A stretch of 64,000 bases of DNA, taken from Salinicola halimionae. Its GTDB lineage: Bacteria; Pseudomonadota; Gammaproteobacteria; Pseudomonadales; Halomonadaceae. Below are positions 63,460-64,000 of this stretch, piece by piece. The notes under the pieces were generated by a model. That model did no database searches. It had not been told where the DNA came from and worked only from the letters and a program-made list of their open reading frames with translations. The translations under genes were made by a program, and so were the position numbers. Within the stretch, counting starts at the first letter, position 1. Each line of letters starts with the position of its first letter. The stretch covers positions 1,337,965-1,401,964 of the forward strand of contig NZ_PZJQ01000004.1 in assembly GCF_003206065.1 (NCBI RefSeq). Direction: 5' to 3'.

Positions 63460-64000
63460 GTGACCGACCCTGCCACTTCGGCGCCGAAATCCACGTCCGA
63501 GTCCACGCCGGCAACGCAAGCCACGTCGGCGTCCGCAGTTCCTGCGCTATGGATGCTGGTACTGATCACGCTGGCCGGCACGCTGGCCATGCATATTTTC
63601 GTCCCCGCGCTGCCTATTGCAGGCGAATCCCTGCATGCCGACAACGCCGAAATGCAGTTGACGATCAGTCTCTACATCCTCGGTCTGGCCATCGGCCAGT
63701 TGTTCTACGGGCCACTTTCGGATGCGCTGGGACGACGCCCGGCATTGATGCTGGGAATGGCGATCTATAGCGTCGCGGGCGTGGTGGCATGGCAGGCGCA
63801 AAGTGTCGAGATGCTGATCACGGCAAGGTTCTTTCAGGCGTTCGGGGGCTGCGCGGGGCTAGCGCTCGGACGCGCCATGATTCGTGATACGGCAGCGCCG
63901 GATCGCGCAGTACAGCGTCTGGCGGTTCTCAATCTGGTCGTTGCCATCGGCCCGGCCATGGCCCCGCTGATCGGGACTCTGCTGACAGCCACGTTGGGCT
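63460..64000 (+). CDS. Bcr/CflA-family drug/H+ antiporter (partial, cut by window end)
   Basis: Inner-membrane exporter of the major facilitator superfamily (12-TM DHA1). The visible 180 residues have a Ser/Thr-rich cytoplasmic start, TM1 (ALWMLVLITLAGTLAMHIFVP), the LPIAGESLHAD segment typical of Bcr/CflA, TM2, motif A (GPLSDALGRRPAL, with Asp and paired Arg), and TM3-TM5 (RFFQAFGGCAGLALGRAMIRD is the family-specific motif). GTG start with GAGG ten bases ahead. The C-terminal half lies beyond the window. Substrates unknown. Confidence 0.88.
   Translation, partial: MTDPATSAPKSTSESTPATQATSASAVPALWMLVLITLAGTLAMHIFVPALPIAGESLHADNAEMQLTISLYILGLAIGQLFYGPLSDALGRRPALMLGMAIYSVAGVVAWQAQSVEMLITARFFQAFGGCAGLALGRAMIRDTAAPDRAVQRLAVLNLVVAIGPAMAPLIGTLLTATLG

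Overview
The window looks like chromosome of a moderately high-GC, motile, aerobic gammaproteobacterium. The gene mix (yjbEFGH exopolysaccharide genes, bcs cellulose operon, modABC/xdhABC, glutarate genes, bd-type oxidase with cydDC, Bcr/CflA exporter) suggests a halophile of the Halomonadaceae type (Halomonas, Salinicola or Kushneria-like). That placement is inference from gene content and protein style, not from a marker gene. I see no rRNA, tRNA, CRISPR array, insertion sequence or prophage.

Layout. 1-1050 is an AT-rich non-coding stretch leading into yjbE-F-G-H (1052-5191), a secreted-polysaccharide operon closed by a good terminator. Two coupled alkylation-repair genes (Ada-AlkA fusion and ogt) follow, then a chemoreceptor, a non-coding stretch with a possible structured RNA, an orphan OmpR-type response regulator and a DUF2946/PepSY membrane pair. 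12.9-23.8 kb is a molybdenum and purine block: modE, modABC behind a recognisable ModE box, a RutR-like TetR regulator with a perfect palindromic operator, xdhABC and guanine deaminase. Lodged between modC and the TetR gene is what I read as an unlabelled CsrB/RsmZ-type small RNA (about 16262-16433), with nine GGA motifs, several in hairpin loops, and its own terminator.

23.8-28.3 kb holds an HMG-CoA-lyase-family gene, a CoA-transferase, a divergent LysR gene and an orphan TctC-type binding protein, probably for catabolism of a branched or hydroxy dicarboxylate. An MscS-family channel and mannose-1-phosphate guanylyltransferase lead to an AT-rich gap with a small, possibly H-NS/MvaT-derived protein. 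Then comes a cellulose operon on the minus strand, bcsR-like/Q/AB/C/D/Z, in which BcsA and BcsB are one 1563-residue chain as in Komagataeibacter AcsAB. Divergent to it is a single flagellin gene with a textbook sigma-28 promoter.

46-57 kb carries a lipid-anchored esterase, a SulP transporter, an AGE-family sugar isomerase, a fasciclin protein, a glutarate unit (GntR regulator, CoA-transferase, glutaryl-CoA dehydrogenase) with shared candidate operator sites, and a cytoplasmic trehalase. 57-63 kb is cydABDC, with a short-Q-loop (CioAB-like) oxidase and an unusual 15-bp repeat inside cydD. The window ends inside a Bcr/CflA exporter.

Themes: two matrix polysaccharides, motility and a Csr-type RNA sit within 45 kb, so motile-to-sessile control is the main story. 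Molybdate uptake feeding a molybdenum hydroxylase is the second.
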